Counted from the first letter of the stretch, positions 11,128 through 21,084 are shown. The stretch is DNA of 64,000 nt from Chrysogorgia sp. JL179-B06 (GCA_035772405.1 JAYKKM010000142.1:1065001-1129000); one strand, 5' to 3'. Notes: generated by a model from the letters alone, not told the origin. Numbers and translations: made by a program.

Positions 11128-13190
11128 CTATGAGTTAATAAAGTAAATTGTTTTTTGTCTTATCTTTATCACTTTATTTCTGTTCCTATTCCTCCGAGGA
11201 TATATTTTAGGTTCTGGATCTACTTGCTGTGTTGGCATCCCTGGAACCTCATGATCTGAATCTTCATCCTCACCGTCGTATCCTGGTGCCGATTTTCTAG
11301 CTGCGGTTCTCTCGCTTTGAAGATATTTCTTGAAATGGGACACATTTCTGGTTATCGAGCAGCCCTCTCTTTCTGCGGTCACCATCGTTCCATTGATTTT
11401 GGTCACTGTCAGAGGTTTCGGATTTACTTCCAACTGTAATTTTGGAACTCTTTGCTCTTTGTCGGTATAAATATTTGCCTTTTGCTGTTTCTTTTCCACA
11501 TTCTCCTTCGCTTTGCTGTGCAGCTGTCTGTAGTCAATCTCTTGCTCTTTCGTTGATAATGGAATGTTGTTCCTAACCACACGGTTGAATACGAGTTGTG
11601 TTGGTGCCACACCAGTACTGCAGTGCGGTGTTGTACGGTAAGACAACAAGAAACTGTAAATCCCTTCTTTCCAATTCAGACCTTCAAGTTGTGCTGGGGT
11701 TTCATGAAAGACCCAGCCTCCCCGTTGGCTTGAGGCCATAGTGGTGTCACTGTCCAGTATACAATTCCTCGTTTTTCATGAACTCTTCAAATTCTCTTGC
11801 ATTAAATGGAGGTCCATTATCTGTACGTACTTCACTGGGTAGACCATGCATTGCAAATATTCGATCCAATCGTTTTATGATTGCCTTCATGGTTGTGGTC
11901 TTCATGATTTCCACTTCTGGGTATTTGGATTATGCATCTGTGACCACTAACAAAGTTTCCCCACTTGGATATGGTCCTATAAAATCCGTATGCAGGCGTC
12001 CCCAGGGCTTGTTTGGCATTTTGTTCGGCTTCAGTGATGCTGGTGGGTCTGTTTGCCCAAGACATTGGCAGGCATGACAATGCTGTACATAGTTATTTGC
12101 ATCTTTGTCAATTCCCGGCCACCATACCTTCGTCCTCAGCGCTTGCTTGATCTTTACTATCCCTGGTGTCTTTTATGAGCTAGTCGTAAGGTTTCAGGTC
12201 TCAACTTATTTGGCATGACAATCTTTTTTCCCCTCAACACTAATCCATTGGCTGTCACAGATAGTTCATTTCGTACGGAATATAGGTTGTGTTGTTTGGT
12301 CCACTTCCCACTGACAATATTGTCAATAGTGTTTTGTAACTCACCATCATTGTTCATCGCAACTGTTATAGCGTGTTGCGCCATAAAGTTTACATACTCG
12401 TCTGCGACATTACTCTTTTTTGTAGATGTAGATAATGGCTGTCTTGACAAAACATCAGCTGGGTTTCCTTCACCAGGTATGTGTTGTATGTCAAAGTCAT
12501 ATTGCTGCAGCCTCAGCCCATCTTTCTATCCTCGCTGGTGGTTTCGATTTGGCACTGTATATGAATTCTACAGCTTATCTGTGATACTTGTGAATTTCGT
12601 TCCCACCAGATACAGATGGAATTTCTCGCATCCCCATACTACAGCTAAAGCTTCTCGCTACGTTTGTAAATACTTCTGTTCCACTTTGGAAAGTGAACAG
12701 CTGGCATATGCTACATTGCTGATGTTTCCTTGTGAATCTACATTTGAGAGAATAACGCCAAGTCCCACTGGAGTTGCGTTGACTGTGAGCACTGTTTTCT
12801 ACTTCGGGTTGTGGAAATGCACGATGCAATCTTTCTAGTTCAATAGAGCGAGTATAAGCGATTAAATCTGCGAGCTTCGCGTCTTCACGGCGAAGTCGCA
12901 CGTTGCTCCCAGGTGCCTTAGTCAGTATGAAACTGGTCGATGGTCTCACCACGCAGTTGTTTTGCTCGACGAAACACGTGTCGCTCAGGTGTTTTGTTTT
13001 GGCGCGAAATATTCAGTAAGCTTTTCCACTCCGGTATCAGGAATCGTTGCGCAGATAGTTTCCACATCTGGTCCAGCTAGATACAATAACAAAGCACGTT
13101 TTCTAGCCTTTGCTTTGATATCCAGACCAAATCTGTTAAATATGAGCTCTGGTCACTGTGTGGATTAAACTGTTGAATTTCCGAAAAATT
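11128..13190 (-). pseudogene. Ty3/gypsy retrotransposon remnant (gag piece, RNase H, integrase)
   Basis: Read on the minus strand from 13190 down, frames give a gag-like segment ([13 protein letters not shown], then GETIDQF near 12935-12960), then directly an RNase H part (PADVLSRQP near 12440), a zinc-binding H2C2 part (HCHACQCLGQTDPP, 12040-12090) and an integrase core with HTDFIGPY and RTDNGPPF. The integrase C-terminus (11128..11739) has YRTTPHCSTGVAPTQL and a GPY/F-like module. Protease and RT are missing, so an internal deletion joined gag to RNase H. Frameshifts and stops occur throughout. No LTRs were recognised. The element lies in a separase intron and is inactive. Confidence 0.8.
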
Positions 13191-13499
13191 CAGCCCCGCC
13201 ATCGCCATTGTGGTTATCCAATTTATATCCTCGTCGCCAATGTTGTTTTCTTAAATGAAAAGGTACTCTTCTGTATGTTTGAGCTACCGGTGGTATGTCC
13301 TTGTTCACATGTATTTTCTGATCGTAATCTTTTAACTTTCCTATTCCTTCATCACGTACACGGTTGTCGCTGTAATCCTACGTTTCGATTCGAGTCCAGT
13401 CGCAATCTTTCATTGTAACTGAGTCGCAATCTTAACTTGTAACTTGGTTCCTGAGATCCAAATGCATAGACTGAAGTTTTGGTTTTCTGTAGAGATATT

Positions 13500-13570
13500 C
13501 TGTTGAATACTATATAATCTTATATCTGTTGAATACTATATAATCTTATACCTGTTGAATACTATATAAT
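13500..13570. repeat. short tandem repeat, three ~27-bp units
   Basis: GTTGAATACTATATAAT recurs three times between 13500 and 13570. A diverged copy precedes the array flank at 7800-7825, again linking the two satellite loci. Confidence 0.8.
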
Positions 13571-13692
13571 GTATTTATTTGAATGCTTTTACACGGCTGC
13601 TCTCTCGACTTCGCTCTCACACGCAATACATTTTTCACATGACACTTTCAAGTTTCTCACTCGTTCCCACGATCTCGCTCGGACGCTACACT

Positions 13693-13890
13693 TCCAACTG
13701 TGAACAATGTTGTGCTGCACCCCATGAACAATGTTGTGCTGCCAACTATGAACAATGTTGTGCTGCAAACTGTGAACTATGTTGTGCTGCCAACTGTGAA
13801 CAATGTTGTGCTTCCAACTGTGAACTATGTTATGCTGCACCCCGTGAATAATGTTGTGCTGCACCTTGTGAACAATGTTGTCAACAACGT
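13693..13890. repeat. small 24-bp minisatellite related to 4883..7795
   Basis: Eight or so diverged units (GTGAACAATGTTGTGCTGCC...) with the same right-facing flank as the big array. Open frames through it are repeat artefacts. Confidence 0.9.
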
Positions 13891-14545
13891 TCTTCAATAT
13901 AATAATGTTGTCACAGTATTGTTCAGCCATCAATACTTTTACAACTTGTTAACAAGGTTCAGCATCAATGATAACAATAGCGAACATGCTTCTTCTATCA
14001 ATATTGTTTTTTCTTGTTCCAACAACCATGAACAACCATTGTTGGTCCATTTTATTAATGCTGTAACTATTTGTAGCTGTGTAATCAAGTTCACATGGGT
14101 GCACTAGTCGTTTAAAATAGGGGAGCTCCGGAGAAGAATGGGTAGGTGCCAGCGTAATTGGGTTACGCTGTGTTGGTGTTTCTAAGCTGTCTTTACAGTA
14201 ATTTATCATTCCTATTTTTGTGTTGCTGCATGCAGCCAAATTTAAATAAATAAATCGAGAGGAGATTACGCGGTCCACTCGGGGTTTACTGAAGAGCGTT
14301 GCTGTATGAGAAAAGGGCGTGACGACGGAGAAAACGGTGTTAGATATGACATATACGCATGGTTATTACTGGGGCTACTATAAATGGTACAGTACTGTAT
14401 ATTACGAGAATATTAAAAAATTGTGTTATTTCAGAAGCTAAATACAGCAATGGAGAGCTCCTGTTAAAACTCGGTAATTTTCCCGTCGCATAAAAGCCAG
14501 AATCCCGTGTGCAAGACATCGAGGTTTGAAAAAATAGCGGGTTGA
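13891..14545. other. intron sequence, no gene seen
   Basis: No exon, RNA gene or clear repeat structure was recognised between the small minisatellite and the next MITE. Short open frames here (for example minus 13949..14278) lack any family motif. Confidence 0.4.
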
Positions 14546-14829
14546 TTAAAGAGGAACTATAACCAAAAAATAAATTACTTTAAGTATGTTTAGAGATATT
14601 AATAGTTTTACGGTATCTGCTCTTTTACTCGAGAAATAAATGTTTTCATTCTCGTATTTTATGCTTCTGGACGCCGTCATTTTCGAGTTTGGTTTTCTTT
14701 TCAATTTTGAAGATTTGAGTGCTTGTCTTTTGTTCCTTTCAAATTTGTTCTTTTCAAATTTTTTTGTTCCTTTCAAAATTGAAAAGAACCCCCGCTGCAC
14801 ATCGAGTACCACAGTCCTGTTCCCTTTTC
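14546..14829. mobile_element. TTAA-type MITE (same family as 45523..45847)
   Basis: It starts TTAAAGAGGAACTATAACC and shares most of its length with the inverted copy near 45523..45847, including the ACTTTAAGTAT and TTTGAGTGCTTGTCTTTTG segments. The open frames in it are not genes. It sits 55 bp from a separase exon. Confidence 0.65.
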
Positions 14830-14883
14830 CTTCGCGGAGTTACCCTTGCGAACTATTTATCACTTACGGTCTCTCATACTTAC

Positions 14884-14967
14884 AGAAACAAGTGATTACT
14901 ACTCAAGGCTTCTTTAAATTCAGCAGCTGAAGGTGGACGACCAACTACGCCACTCCACCCCTTTTCA
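14884..14967 (-). CDS. ESPL1: separase exon (GWSGVVGRPPS..)
   Basis: The 84-nt exon has acceptor ATTTTGCAG and donor GTAAGTATG. Its first base completes the serine codon from the 33238..33356 exon. The translation has EKGWSGVVGRPPSAAEF, matching 'E-GW-GVVG--P' of separases. The Polinton starts only 138 bp upstream of this acceptor, so its left end sits inside the same intron near the 3' splice site. Confidence 0.9.
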
Positions 14968-15098
14968 CTGCAAAATAAATCCATGAAATTTACGTTGGGT
15001 ATTTTAGTATTTTCCAATTTTACTCTCTTCTTACCATCTGTTCAACCCAATCTCTTCCTCAAATTCAGTTTATACAGTAATTGTAAATATATGGTAAA

Positions 15099-15104
15099 AT
15101 GACT
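15099..15104 (+). repeat. Polinton target-site duplication (left), ATGACT
   Basis: The hexamer ATGACT immediately precedes the left terminal repeat and is repeated exactly after the right end (32056..32061). Six-base duplications are typical of Polinton integration. Confidence 0.95.
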
Positions 15105-15320
15105 AGTAGTATAGAAAGTGGGGCTACCGGCGCATTTTTCCATTTTTCATGTCTCAACTTTTTTCTCTGGAGAACGCAGCACTTTTTCGTTTTTGGATTC
15201 CACATATAATTTTCGAGCAAATATGTGGAACCCAAAAACGGAAAAAGTGCTTGGTTCTCCAGAGAAGTTGAGACATTCAAATGGAAAAAGTTCGCCGTTA
15301 GCCCCACTTTCGAGACTACT
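15105..15320. repeat. left terminal repeat, imperfect 216-bp palindrome
   Basis: The outer arm (15105 to about 15211) is the reverse complement of the inner arm (about 15221 to 15320) with scattered mismatches, so the whole terminus can fold into a long hairpin. The outer and inner arms differ consistently (AGTAGTATAG versus AGTAGTCTCG), and the right end repeats the same two versions. Confidence 0.92.
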
Positions 15321-18300
15321 AATAGACGATGTGTCGCATGGTTTGGGGAGTCAGAGACGTGTCTCAGCTAGTAGGCTACAGAGTGAGGTGTCTGGACGTG
15401 GCGCTGCTGTGGGTGAGGATGTCGCTCGTAACAAGACTATGTCAAGTGATATTACACGTGATCCTGATATGAGCTTTATTTCAGGTCATGAGTTGAGCGG
15501 GGTTCATGGTTCAGAAGGGTCTAAGGACTTAACTATATTAAATAATAAAACGACTCGCATGAAAAGGTCTAAGGACTTAGCTATATTAAATAATAAAACG
15601 ACTCGTGTGAAAATGTCTGAGAGTAAACGTAACCCTATTGTGGATGGTAATGTCGCTCGTAGTGGTGCACGTGGTCCTGCTATAGGTTCTGGTAACTTAG
15701 TTATACCGAATGTTAAGATGAGCTTTCTAAAGAGGATGTCTGGCTATCTAGCTGACGCTAAAGCATTGGGGTATAAGTGGATGGACCTTATTAGAAAGGT
15801 ATCTAGAGAGGACGTTATTAATAGAGTCACCAGAGTTAGGGAGGTCAGAAAGATTCGAGAAGCTAGACGTGATCTTAGACGATATGTTAAGAGGTCACGA
15901 TTAAGTCAGGAGGTCTCAGACAGAGAGTATGAGAGAATCACTAAACTTATTGCTAAGATGAAACGTCCTACTGTAATACAAAGGAAAGTTGCTCTTAAAG
16001 GGTACACCAAGTCGTATAGTGTTAAGGTGATCGACAATAAGGATCCACTAAAACAACTAGTCAAGACTAGAGAAGTAGTGGGCTTGGCTTTACAGAAAGA
16101 GTTAGAGAGACTGAAAGGCTTAAAGTTTTCCGAGACACTGAAAGTGACTCTAGAGAAACAAATTGGTAACGGAGAGTCTGTGTTTAAAACAGCCTTCTTC
16201 AACAGTGTAGTCAAGACAGTGACTAGTAGTGTTGATATTAGTGGGACTACAAGACAAGCTAGTGAGGAGATAGTAAATCGTATAGCTGTGTGGTTGTCAG
16301 AAGGGTCTGGGTGGGTTGTGGACAGTGTTAGTGATCACTATATTAATGTGGTAGTGTATAAACCTCTTAAAGGATCGAGTTATGTTGAGCTACCTGAAGA
16401 GTTGAGGAACGCATCGAAAGGTTTGATTAATATAAAGAATGAAGATGATAAGTGTTTCATGTGGTGTCACGTGTTACACAAATGTCCTGTAGGAAAGGAT
16501 CCGCAGAGAGTGTCGAAGCACAAGAAGAACGTAGGTTCTGTCAATTATGAGGGAGTGAGATTTCCAGTGGATACGAAACAGTACAAAAAGATAGAGAGGC
16601 AGAATGACATTAGCATCAGCGTGTTTGGATATGAGGACAAGCAGCCATTTCCTATCTACGTTTCTGAGGAGAAGTGTGAGGATCATATGGACCTACTGCT
16701 AATAACGAATGGTGTTAAACGACACTACGTGTACATCAAAGACTTTGGTAGGTTTATGTGTGGTCAGTCTAATCACAAGTGTCGCAAGAATTTCTGTAGG
16801 TACTGTCTTCAGTGTTTTACTACCAATAAGATTCTAGAGAATCATAAGGAGGTTTGTATGGTGGTAAATGGTAAGCAAGCGATCAAGATGCCATTCGAAG
16901 AAGATAGCATTCTTGAGTACGAAAATTATCGTAAACAATTAGAAGTACCGTTTGTAATATACGCAGACTTCGAGGCTATCACAGAGAAGGTCGACAACGT
17001 TACACCACTCACAGGATCGTACACTAGCGAGTACCAAAGACACACGGACTGTGGGTATGGATACAAAGTAGTGTGCTGTTACGATGATAAATATAGTAAA
17101 CCAGTAGAGATGTTTCGAGGTCAGAAAGCAGTTAAGAAGTTCATGAAAAAGATGTTAGAGGAGGTTAAATACTGCAAGAAAGTTAGAAAGGAACATTTTA
17201 ATAAGGACATGGTGATGACCACGGCTGATAAGGTTAACTTCAAGGAAGCGACTAAGTGTCATATTTGTGGTGGGGAGTATAGGCGTAAAGACGTGAGAGT
17301 TAGAGATCATTGTCATGTCACTGGTAAATATAGAGGTTCAGCACATCAGTTATGTAATAGGAACTATAGACTGACTGATAAGATACCTGTCATATTTCAT
17401 AATCTAAGAGGGTACGACAGCCACTTCATAATGCAAGAGATAGGTAAGATAGGTCTGAAAATCAATGTCATACCATATAATATGGAGAAATATATGGCAT
17501 TCATGTTAGGTAAACATCTAGTGTTTCTAGATAGTTTTCAATTCATGAGCTCTAGTCTAGCCGACCTAGTGAACAACCTACCAAAGGACTGTCTCAAGTA
17601 CACGTCTGAACTGTTTCAAGGTAAGGAGTTAGAGTTGGTGTCACGAAAAGGTGTGTACCCATATGACTATATGGATAGTTTCGACAAGTTTAACGAACTT
17701 GAGTTACCACCAAAGGAGAGTTTCTACAGCATCCTAAACGATGAGCATGTGTCAGACACAGACTATGAGCACGCTCAAGAAGTGTGGGAGACAATGGGTG
17801 TGGAGAGTATGGGTGGGTACCACGACCTATACCTAAAGTCTGATGTATTACTACTGGCTGACGTGTTCGAGAACTTCAGAAGGACGTGTAAGCAGTACTA
17901 TCAACTAGATCCTTGTCATTACTTCACGTCACCTGGACTATCGTGGGACGCTGCTCTAAAGATGACGGGAGTGGAACTAACGTTGATGACTAACATTGAT
18001 ATGTTTCAGTTTATTGAGAAAGGAATGCGAGGTGGTGTCTCTTGTATTACACATAGATATGGTAAGGCCAATAACAAATATATGAAGGACTACGATAGTA
18101 GCGAGTCATCGAAATACATATTATATCTAGATGCTAATAACCTTTATGGTTGGGCTATGTCTCAGTATCTACCGACTGGTGGGTTTGAGTGGGTCGAGGG
18201 TTTTGACGTGAATGACCTAGACAAGTATAACAACGAATCAGACAAAGGGTTGATACTTGAGGTTGATTTAGAGTATCCAGAGGGTTTGCATGATATACAT

Positions 18301-19389
18301 AACGACTATCCTTTAGCTCCTGAGAGGATGAAAGTGAGTAGTGATATGTTGTCAAACTATTGTAAGACAATCCAAGATAAGTTTAAGATATCTGTAGGAG
18401 AGGTTGCAAAACTTGTACCTAACCTAAACGACAAGACTAAGTACGTAGTTCATTATAGAAACCTACAATTATATATGAGTTTGGGAATGAATGTTAAGAA
18501 GGTACATAGAGTACTTCAATTCGATCAGTCACCATGGCTTAAGCAATATATTGACTTTAACACGGACAAGAGAACCAAAGCAAAGAATGACTTTGAGAAA
18601 GACTTTTTCAAACTTATGAACAATAGTGTATTTGGAAAGACTATGGAGAATCTACGAAAGCGTGTGAATGTGGAGTTGGTAACAGACAAGAAAAAACTGA
18701 AGAAACTAACGTCAAAACCAACCTTTGTGAGCAGTAAGATATTTGACAATAACTTGGTAGCAGTTCACAAGATCAAAGAGACACTAACTCTAAATAGACC
18801 AGCATATGTGGGTATGTGTATTCTAGACCTGTCGAAGACATTGGTATATGACTTCCACTACAATAACATTAAAAAGAAGTATGGCAACAAAGCCAAACTA
18901 CTATTCACAGACACAGATAGCCTAATGTACGAGATCGAGACGGAGAATGTGTACAAAGACATGTACGCTAACAAAGAAGTGTTCGACTTTAGTGGATATG
19001 ACAAGTCATCTCCCTACTTCGACTCAACTAACAAGAAGGTCATTGGTAAAATGAAGGACGAGACGTTTGGAGTCCCTGTCGTTGAGTATGTTGGTTTAAG
19101 GTCAAAAATGTATAGTTACGTGAAAGAGGATGGAAAAGGTGGGAAGACTGCTAAAGGTGTTAAGAAGAGCGTTGTGAGAAATAACATAAGACATGACAAC
19201 TATAAAAGTGTCCTGGCAAATGGTGAGCAAATGTCTCACATAATTAAAACTATTCGAAGCAAGAGCCACCGACTAGGAAGCTATGAAATAAATAAGATAT
19301 CATTGAGCTGCTTTGATGACAAGCGATTCATACGACCAGACGGTGTATCTAGCTATGCGTATGGACATCACAAAATAGTTCGGAACTAG
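15223..19389 (+). CDS. pPolB: protein-primed family B DNA polymerase
   Basis: It replicates the element, probably priming from a terminal protein. In order: an Arg/Lys-rich N-terminal region with a short internal duplication (LNNKTTR twice near 15540-15610); a conserved block ending NEDDKCFMWC (to ~16467); a Cys/His cluster (CRYCLQC...H...C, ~16795-16860); exonuclease I ADFEAI (~16960-16980); an HNH-like zinc motif (CHICGG...RDHCHVTGKYRG...LCN, ~17257-17358); exonuclease II HNLRGYD (~17398) and III YLKSD (~17830); polymerase A DANNLYG (~18130-18150), B NNSVFGKT (~18620) and C DTDS (~18909-18920). The frame is open from 15118, but that codon is GTG. The first ATG is 15223, inside the terminal palindrome, and the next is 15439, outside it. 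From 15223 the protein is 1388 residues. No TATAGTATA-like motif precedes it, unlike many other genes here, so it may be an early gene. Confidence 0.96.
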   Translation: MWNPKTEKVLGSPEKLRHSNGKSSPLAPLSRLLIDDVSHGLGSQRRVSASRLQSEVSGRGAAVGEDVARNKTMSSDITRDPDMSFISGHELSGVHGSEGSKDLTILNNKTTRMKRSKDLAILNNKTTRVKMSESKRNPIVDGNVARSGARGPAIGSGNLVIPNVKMSFLKRMSGYLADAKALGYKWMDLIRKVSREDVINRVTRVREVRKIREARRDLRRYVKRSRLSQEVSDREYERITKLIAKMKRPTVIQRKVALKGYTKSYSVKVIDNKDPLKQLVKTREVVGLALQKELERLKGLKFSETLKVTLEKQIGNGESVFKTAFFNSVVKTVTSSVDISGTTRQASEEIVNRIAVWLSEGSGWVVDSVSDHYINVVVYKPLKGSSYVELPEELRNASKGLINIKNEDDKCFMWCHVLHKCPVGKDPQRVSKHKKNVGSVNYEGVRFPVDTKQYKKIERQNDISISVFGYEDKQPFPIYVSEEKCEDHMDLLLITNGVKRHYVYIKDFGRFMCGQSNHKCRKNFCRYCLQCFTTNKILENHKEVCMVVNGKQAIKMPFEEDSILEYENYRKQLEVPFVIYADFEAITEKVDNVTPLTGSYTSEYQRHTDCGYGYKVVCCYDDKYSKPVEMFRGQKAVKKFMKKMLEEVKYCKKVRKEHFNKDMVMTTADKVNFKEATKCHICGGEYRRKDVRVRDHCHVTGKYRGSAHQLCNRNYRLTDKIPVIFHNLRGYDSHFIMQEIGKIGLKINVIPYNMEKYMAFMLGKHLVFLDSFQFMSSSLADLVNNLPKDCLKYTSELFQGKELELVSRKGVYPYDYMDSFDKFNELELPPKESFYSILNDEHVSDTDYEHAQEVWETMGVESMGGYHDLYLKSDVLLLADVFENFRRTCKQYYQLDPCHYFTSPGLSWDAALKMTGVELTLMTNIDMFQFIEKGMRGGVSCITHRYGKANNKYMKDYDSSESSKYILYLDANNLYGWAMSQYLPTGGFEWVEGFDVNDLDKYNNESDKGLILEVDLEYPEGLHDIHNDYPLAPERMKVSSDMLSNYCKTIQDKFKISVGEVAKLVPNLNDKTKYVVHYRNLQLYMSLGMNVKKVHRVLQFDQSPWLKQYIDFNTDKRTKAKNDFEKDFFKLMNNSVFGKTMENLRKRVNVELVTDKKKLKKLTSKPTFVSSKIFDNNLVAVHKIKETLTLNRPAYVGMCILDLSKTLVYDFHYNNIKKKYGNKAKLLFTDTDSLMYEIETENVYKDMYANKEVFDFSGYDKSSPYFDSTNKKVIGKMKDETFGVPVVEYVGLRSKMYSYVKEDGKGGKTAKGVKKSVVRNNIRHDNYKSVLANGEQMSHIIKTIRSKSHRLGSYEINKISLSCFDDKRFIRPDGVSSYAYGHHKIVRN

Positions 19390-19565
19390 CTGCTTAGGTT
19401 TCTCAAATGTTTTCTAGTCTTGATGTGTTTATATTTAGAGGTCACGTGGTATGACTGGTCGCATGTCTCACACACCCACTTATGAGTTCTCATCCACTCT
19501 TTGGTTTGCGCTCTGGCTGCTATTAAAGCTTCTTCTTTGGTTTCGTAAATTCTTGGTCTTGCCAT
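19386..19565 (-). CDS. 59-residue C2H2 zinc-finger protein
   Basis: It encodes MARPRIYETKEEALIAAR, followed by C32-x2-C35-x11-H47-x5-H53 (CETC...KHIKTRKH). This layout resembles small basic C2H2 proteins seen in large DNA viruses and Polintons. Its role is unknown, with nucleic-acid binding inferred. Its ATG overlaps the TAA stop of the upstream gene (TAATG). Its TAG stop overlaps the converging polymerase stop within one CTAG (19386..19389). TATATAGTAATATATA precedes the start. Confidence 0.8.
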   Translation of the reverse strand: MARPRIYETKEEALIAARAQTKEWMRTHKWVCETCDQSYHVTSKYKHIKTRKHLRNLSS

Positions 19566-20194
19566 TATATATTACTATATATTTTATTTACCCACTCATT
19601 GTAGTATGGGTCTCCTCTCCCATCCCAACCTAGATCCTTGTATACTACACTATACAGGTTATACTCGAATCGTGCCTTGACTTTACCAGGTTTGAGGTCG
19701 TTAAGACTACCTCTCAACTCTATACCTTTTCTAGAGCATATTCTTACGACATAGAAAATATATTTCGATACGTTCTTGACAATCAGTTTGTTTCTTTTAA
19801 GAGACCATATTATCTCTATAAAATCACTGACCACTGTTGGTATGTCACTCTCGTTAACTAGTCTTTTACTAGTCAACATTCTCCCTAACCACTTACTGTA
19901 ACTATGAGCCGATTTCTTGTACATCCAAATATTAGGTACGAAGTTCCTCACACGTCCGTAGGTAGTCTCTCCACACTTGTTACAACTAAACACACCATCT
20001 TCGATTAGGGTTCTGTGGTTACTACACTCGTAACAGTATGTGGTGTCGTACCACTTTTTTGGTCTTGCGTCCTTAATTCCATTCTTGATCTCGTCCAATG
20101 TGTACCCTAGTGTAGTACCACTCCACTTTTTTGATGCAATCTCATCCAACGTGTACCCAGCATAGAACATTCTCATTGTACGTTCGTCAACCAT
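19565..20194 (-). CDS. zinc-ribbon protein, possible VLTF3-like late transcription factor
   Basis: The protein has 209 residues, with a zinc ribbon C54-x2-C57-x13-C71-x2-C74 (CYEC...CNKC). A helical region follows with SYSKWLGRML, IPTVVSDFIEII and VSKYIFYVVRIC. Zinc ribbon, an 'H..L...K...IP..V' helix pair and a C-terminal YxxI region is the layout of poxvirus VLTF3-like late transcription factors found in many large DNA viruses. I judge this by layout, not by a search. An N-terminal GYTLDEI motif occurs twice (residues 13-19 and 30-36). TATATAGTATAGTA at 20201-20216 precedes the start by about 8 bp. If correct, it could act on the recurring promoter motif. Confidence 0.85.
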   Translation of the reverse strand: MVDERTMRMFYAGYTLDEIASKKWSGTTLGYTLDEIKNGIKDARPKKWYDTTYCYECSNHRTLIEDGVFSCNKCGETTYGRVRNFVPNIWMYKKSAHSYSKWLGRMLTSKRLVNESDIPTVVSDFIEIIWSLKRNKLIVKNVSKYIFYVVRICSRKGIELRGSLNDLKPGKVKARFEYNLYSVVYKDLGWDGRGDPYYNEWVNKIYSNI

Positions 20195-20226
20195 CTAAGT
20201 TACTATACTATATATACCTTTAGACT

Positions 20227-20401
20227 ATAGTGTAGTAACTTTGTGGTTGAGTGTCTCCCACTCACATTTTATTGTTGCGACCTGTTTTAGAGCGTCTGAT
20301 AGTAGTTGTTCCAACTTTTCTATCTGACGAGTTTGTAGTGTCTCTGTCGAGTCACGCTTTTTATTAAATTCCATAGCCATCTCCTTCAAAGTAGTGCTCA
20401 T
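20227..20401 (-). CDS. small coiled-coil protein (~58 residues)
   Basis: A short frame starts at an ATG that overlaps the TAA of the upstream 138-residue gene (TAATG). It reads MSTTLKEMAMEFNKKRDSTE and continues with heptad-like LETLQTRQIEKLEQLL-type spacing, so a coiled coil is likely. The start and middle are clear. The exact stop near 20227-20266 is less certain. Function is unknown. Confidence 0.5.
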
Positions 20402-20817
20402 TATACTACTCTATATATTAAGTAACCGATGGGTATCCCAACAACTCCAACGAATACCGTTTGGTATTCTTTCATCTCATCTGATGGTTTGTAATAGTCT
20501 GACAACTCAGGCTCTTTACTAAATGTCTTCCCACCATACTGTATCGTCAGTACTTGTCTTAGTTGGTCCAGAGCGTGGTTCGTGTCGTTTATATCTGCGT
20601 TAGCATCTGACAGTTGTTGTCTCAATTCCTGAATTTTGTCTCTCTGACGAATCTCGTTCTCGTAGAACTTTTCTTTCGCTCTTGCAAGACTCTCCAGTGC
20701 TTTGTTGTGTCTCTTTATCTCTACCTCGTAGCCGGTATGGTTTAGCTTACTGAATAGAAATCCAGCTCCTGCGAATGCTATAGCGTTGAACAACCCACCT
20801 GCTACCAAGCTAGCCAT
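20401..20817 (-). CDS. membrane protein with coiled coil (138 residues)
   Basis: The N-terminus (MASLVAGGLFNAIAFAGAGF) is a hydrophobic segment. Residues about 30-90 form a charged predicted coiled coil (KALESLARAKEKFYENEIRQ...). The C-terminus (VFVGVVGIPIGYLIYRVV) is a second hydrophobic segment. Both ends could sit in membranes with a rod between. It belongs to the cluster of small membrane proteins in the minus-strand block. Function is not recognised. A virion or inner-membrane role is a guess. Confidence 0.85.
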   Translation of the reverse strand: MASLVAGGLFNAIAFAGAGFLFSKLNHTGYEVEIKRHNKALESLARAKEKFYENEIRQRDKIQELRQQLSDANADINDTNHALDQLRQVLTIQYGGKTFSKEPELSDYYKPSDEMKEYQTVFVGVVGIPIGYLIYRVV

Positions 20818-20833
20818 TATGTATTACGTTAGA

Positions 20834-21067
20834 TTATTTTGAGAACGGGTCAATAGGTAAGTATTTCTTACTCTGTGCCCACTTAATGAGTAGCGTTGAG
20901 ACACCTACAGCAGTCGCTAGCTTGAGGGTGCCCTTCACTGATTCAGGGGTGCCTAACGGTTCTTTTAGTACTTTCTTTGATGCCATAGACACAGCTACGG
21001 CTCCAGCAGTCACAAGGGCTGCGTCGTATAGCTCGTTCATCAGTTCTTTTCTGTCTATTGATGCCAT
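20834..21067 (-). CDS. small two-helix membrane protein (77 residues)
   Basis: It has two short hydrophobic segments (ALVTAGAVAVSMA near residues 17-29 and LATAVGVSTLLIKWA near 50-64) joined by a polar loop. The start is preceded by CGTATAATAT, a form of the promoter-like motif. It is separated by 16 nt from the next gene. Family unknown. Confidence 0.82.
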   Translation of the reverse strand: MASIDRKELMNELYDAALVTAGAVAVSMASKKVLKEPLGTPESVKGTLKLATAVGVSTLLIKWAQSKKYLPIDPFSK

Positions 21068-21084
21068 ATATTATACGATATGTT

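Noticed and set aside
15118..15222. Polymerase start at 15118
   Set aside because: The codon is GTG and lies within the terminal repeat. The first ATG in frame is 15223. The same reasoning moved the starts of the integrase (26259), BRO-N fusion (22242) and 89-residue protein (28495).
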